Shown here one piece after another: positions 6,628 to 7,232 of a DNA stretch of 7,232 bases (the first letter of the stretch is position 1; the number at the start of each line of letters is the position of its first letter). The translations under genes and the position numbers were made by a program. Source of the DNA: Streptosporangiaceae bacterium (GTDB lineage: Bacteria; Actinomycetota; Actinomycetes; Streptosporangiales; Streptosporangiaceae); contig JASHQP010000362.1 in assembly GCA_030039095.1 (NCBI GenBank), positions 1-7,232 on the forward strand, written 5' to 3'. Below the pieces are notes generated by a model. It searched no databases. It was not told the origin of the DNA and worked only from the letters and a program-made list of their open reading frames with translations.

Positions 6628-7011
6628 ATGGCTGACGAAGAGGACGTGCGCCGCCTCGCGCTCGGCCTGCCGCACGTGGCCGAGATCGACAGCGAGGGCT
6701 TTGACTTCCGCGTGGGCAACAAGGGGTTCGTCTGGTCCTATCCCGAGCGCACGCCGGGCAGGCCGCGGGTCATCCGCACCGACGTCGCGGTGCTGTACGT
6801 GGGCGACGAGGCGGAGAAGCAGGCCCTGCTGCTGGGCGAGCCGGACCTGTTCTTCACCGCGCCCGGCTACGACGGCTGGCCGCTGGTGATGCTCCGGCTG
6901 GAAGCGGTCGACGCCGGCCGGCTGGCGGAGCTCATCACCGATGCGTGGCGGATGCGAGCCCCGGACTCGCTCGCCGCCGACCTCGGCGACCCCAGTGCAA
7001 CGGCCAGTTGA
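6628..7011 (+). CDS. MmcQ/YjbR family protein
   Basis: A 127-residue cytoplasmic protein of normal family length. It opens with EEDVRRLALGLPHVAE and continues with the family pattern: a strand motif FDFRVGNKGFVWSY (about 24-37), a mid-region VLYVGDEAEKQALLLGEPDL, then FFTAPGYDGWPLVMLRL and the closing helix AELITDAWRMRAP. The fold is CyaY-like and many members are called DNA-binding, but the biochemical role is not settled, and no catalytic motif is visible. ATG 6628 is chosen because GGGGGAG (6618-6624) precedes it at short spacing and the similarity starts within the first residues. In-frame sequence upstream of it runs antisense through the HdeD-family gene and is not credible as coding. 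It stands alone between a divergent gene and a new transcription unit, so context gives no functional clue. Confidence 0.88.
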   Translation: MADEEDVRRLALGLPHVAEIDSEGFDFRVGNKGFVWSYPERTPGRPRVIRTDVAVLYVGDEAEKQALLLGEPDLFFTAPGYDGWPLVMLRLEAVDAGRLAELITDAWRMRAPDSLAADLGDPSATAS

Positions 7012-7026
7012 CCGGGCGCTTCGCCT

Positions 7027-7055
7027 CCGGCCGCTGCGGCTCTCGCGAGCGCCGG
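7027..7055 (+). terminator. GC-rich imperfect hairpin after the MmcQ-family gene
   Basis: CCGGC (7027-7031) can pair with GCCGG (7051-7055), and GCTC (7039-7042) with GAGC (7047-7050) around a TCGC loop, leaving a seven-base bulge on the left side. It begins 16 bases after the stop codon. There is no T-tract. Position suggests transcription termination, but GC-rich DNA forms such pairs easily. Confidence 0.3.
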
Positions 7056-7096
7056 CCGACGGGCTTGTCCCCATGTCATGGCGTACCACCATATTG

Positions 7097-7113
7097 TTTG
7101 GTAACTTTCCTAA
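7097..7113. promoter_or_regulatory. AT-rich imperfect palindrome (candidate operator) upstream of the secreted-protein gene
   Basis: TTTGGTAA-C-TTTCCTAA is an inverted repeat around C7105 with six of eight arm positions complementary. It lies in an AT-rich island (7090-7120) that stands out sharply from the surrounding DNA. TTGTTT (7094-7099) and TAATAC (7115-7120) flank or overlap it and could be -35 and -10 boxes, though their 15-base spacing is short. The element sits 38 bases before the ATG. From memory, palindromes of the form TTAGGAAA-N-TTTCCTAA occur upstream of secreted polysaccharide-degrading enzymes in actinomycetes; I could not verify this here. Confidence 0.5.
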
Positions 7114-7151
7114 ATAATACGGATACCGCCCCGGCAAGCGGGAGGTCGGCT

Positions 7152-7232
7152 ATGAGATTCACGCGATCGAGATGGCTGGCCACGGCGGCGGCGCTGGCCA
7201 CGACGGCGGCCCTGGCGACCGCGGTGCCCGCG
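7152..7232 (+). CDS. Secreted protein, N-terminal signal peptide only (3' end outside window)
   Basis: Only the first 27 codons are present. ATG 7152 has GGGAGG (7140-7145) six bases upstream, a strong ribosome site. The peptide begins MRFTRSRWLATAAALATTAA and continues to AVPA at the window edge: a basic n-region (Arg2, Arg5, Arg7), an Ala/Leu/Thr hydrophobic core, and an A-x-A-like end typical of signal peptidase I cleavage. There is no twin-arginine pair, so Sec export is favoured. The mature protein is not visible and its function cannot be stated. The palindrome at 7097-7113 hints at regulated expression, perhaps of a secreted hydrolase, but this rests on a remembered motif. Confidence 0.8.
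   Translation, partial: MRFTRSRWLATAAALATTAALATAVPA

Noticed and set aside
1..7232. Search by eye for CRISPR arrays, insertion sequences, tRNA or rRNA genes and attachment sites
   Set aside because: No regularly spaced repeats, transposase motifs, long terminal inverted repeats or tRNA-like cloverleaf sequence were seen. The intergenic gaps are too short (at most 171 bases) to hide most of these.

Overview
The window is very GC-rich DNA with a strong G/C bias at third codon positions, GTG starts beside ATG starts, and four-base or shorter gene overlaps. Together with the protein families present (a large LuxR-type regulator, a HisKA_3 sensor kinase with a NarL-type regulator, an ABC-2 exporter), this points to a filamentous actinomycete. 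I cannot name the genus.

Layout. Bases 1-1515 are the C-terminal part of a large LuxR-family regulator whose start lies outside the window. Its stop overlaps the start of a membrane histidine kinase (1515-2774), which overlaps by four bases a LuxR-type response regulator (2771-3433). An 86-base gap holding a strong dyad (3440-3461) leads to an ABC transporter pair: an ATPase with an unusual N-terminal membrane-spanning extension (3520-4725) and an ABC-2 permease (4722-5855) that overlap by four bases. All five genes lie on the + strand and look like one regulatory and transport block. The natural reading is that the kinase senses an envelope or compound signal, phosphorylates the regulator, and the regulator controls the exporter. 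The substrate cannot be read from the sequence.

The permease stop meets the stop of a convergent HdeD/DUF308 membrane protein (5857-6456, - strand) with one base between them. A 171-base divergent spacer (6457-6627) separates that gene from a small MmcQ/YjbR-family protein (6628-7011). The last 140 bases before position 7152 are an intergenic region with a GC-rich imperfect hairpin and then an AT-rich patch carrying an imperfect palindrome. The window ends just inside a new gene that begins with a typical secretion signal peptide (7152 onward).

The points most worth a second look are the membrane-anchor extension on the ABC ATPase (or a misassigned start), the dyad between regulator and transporter, the three regulators joined by overlapping codons, and the palindrome in front of the secreted-protein gene. 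Nothing in the window is clearly a new class of system. The transporter block is a variant of a known actinomycete arrangement.
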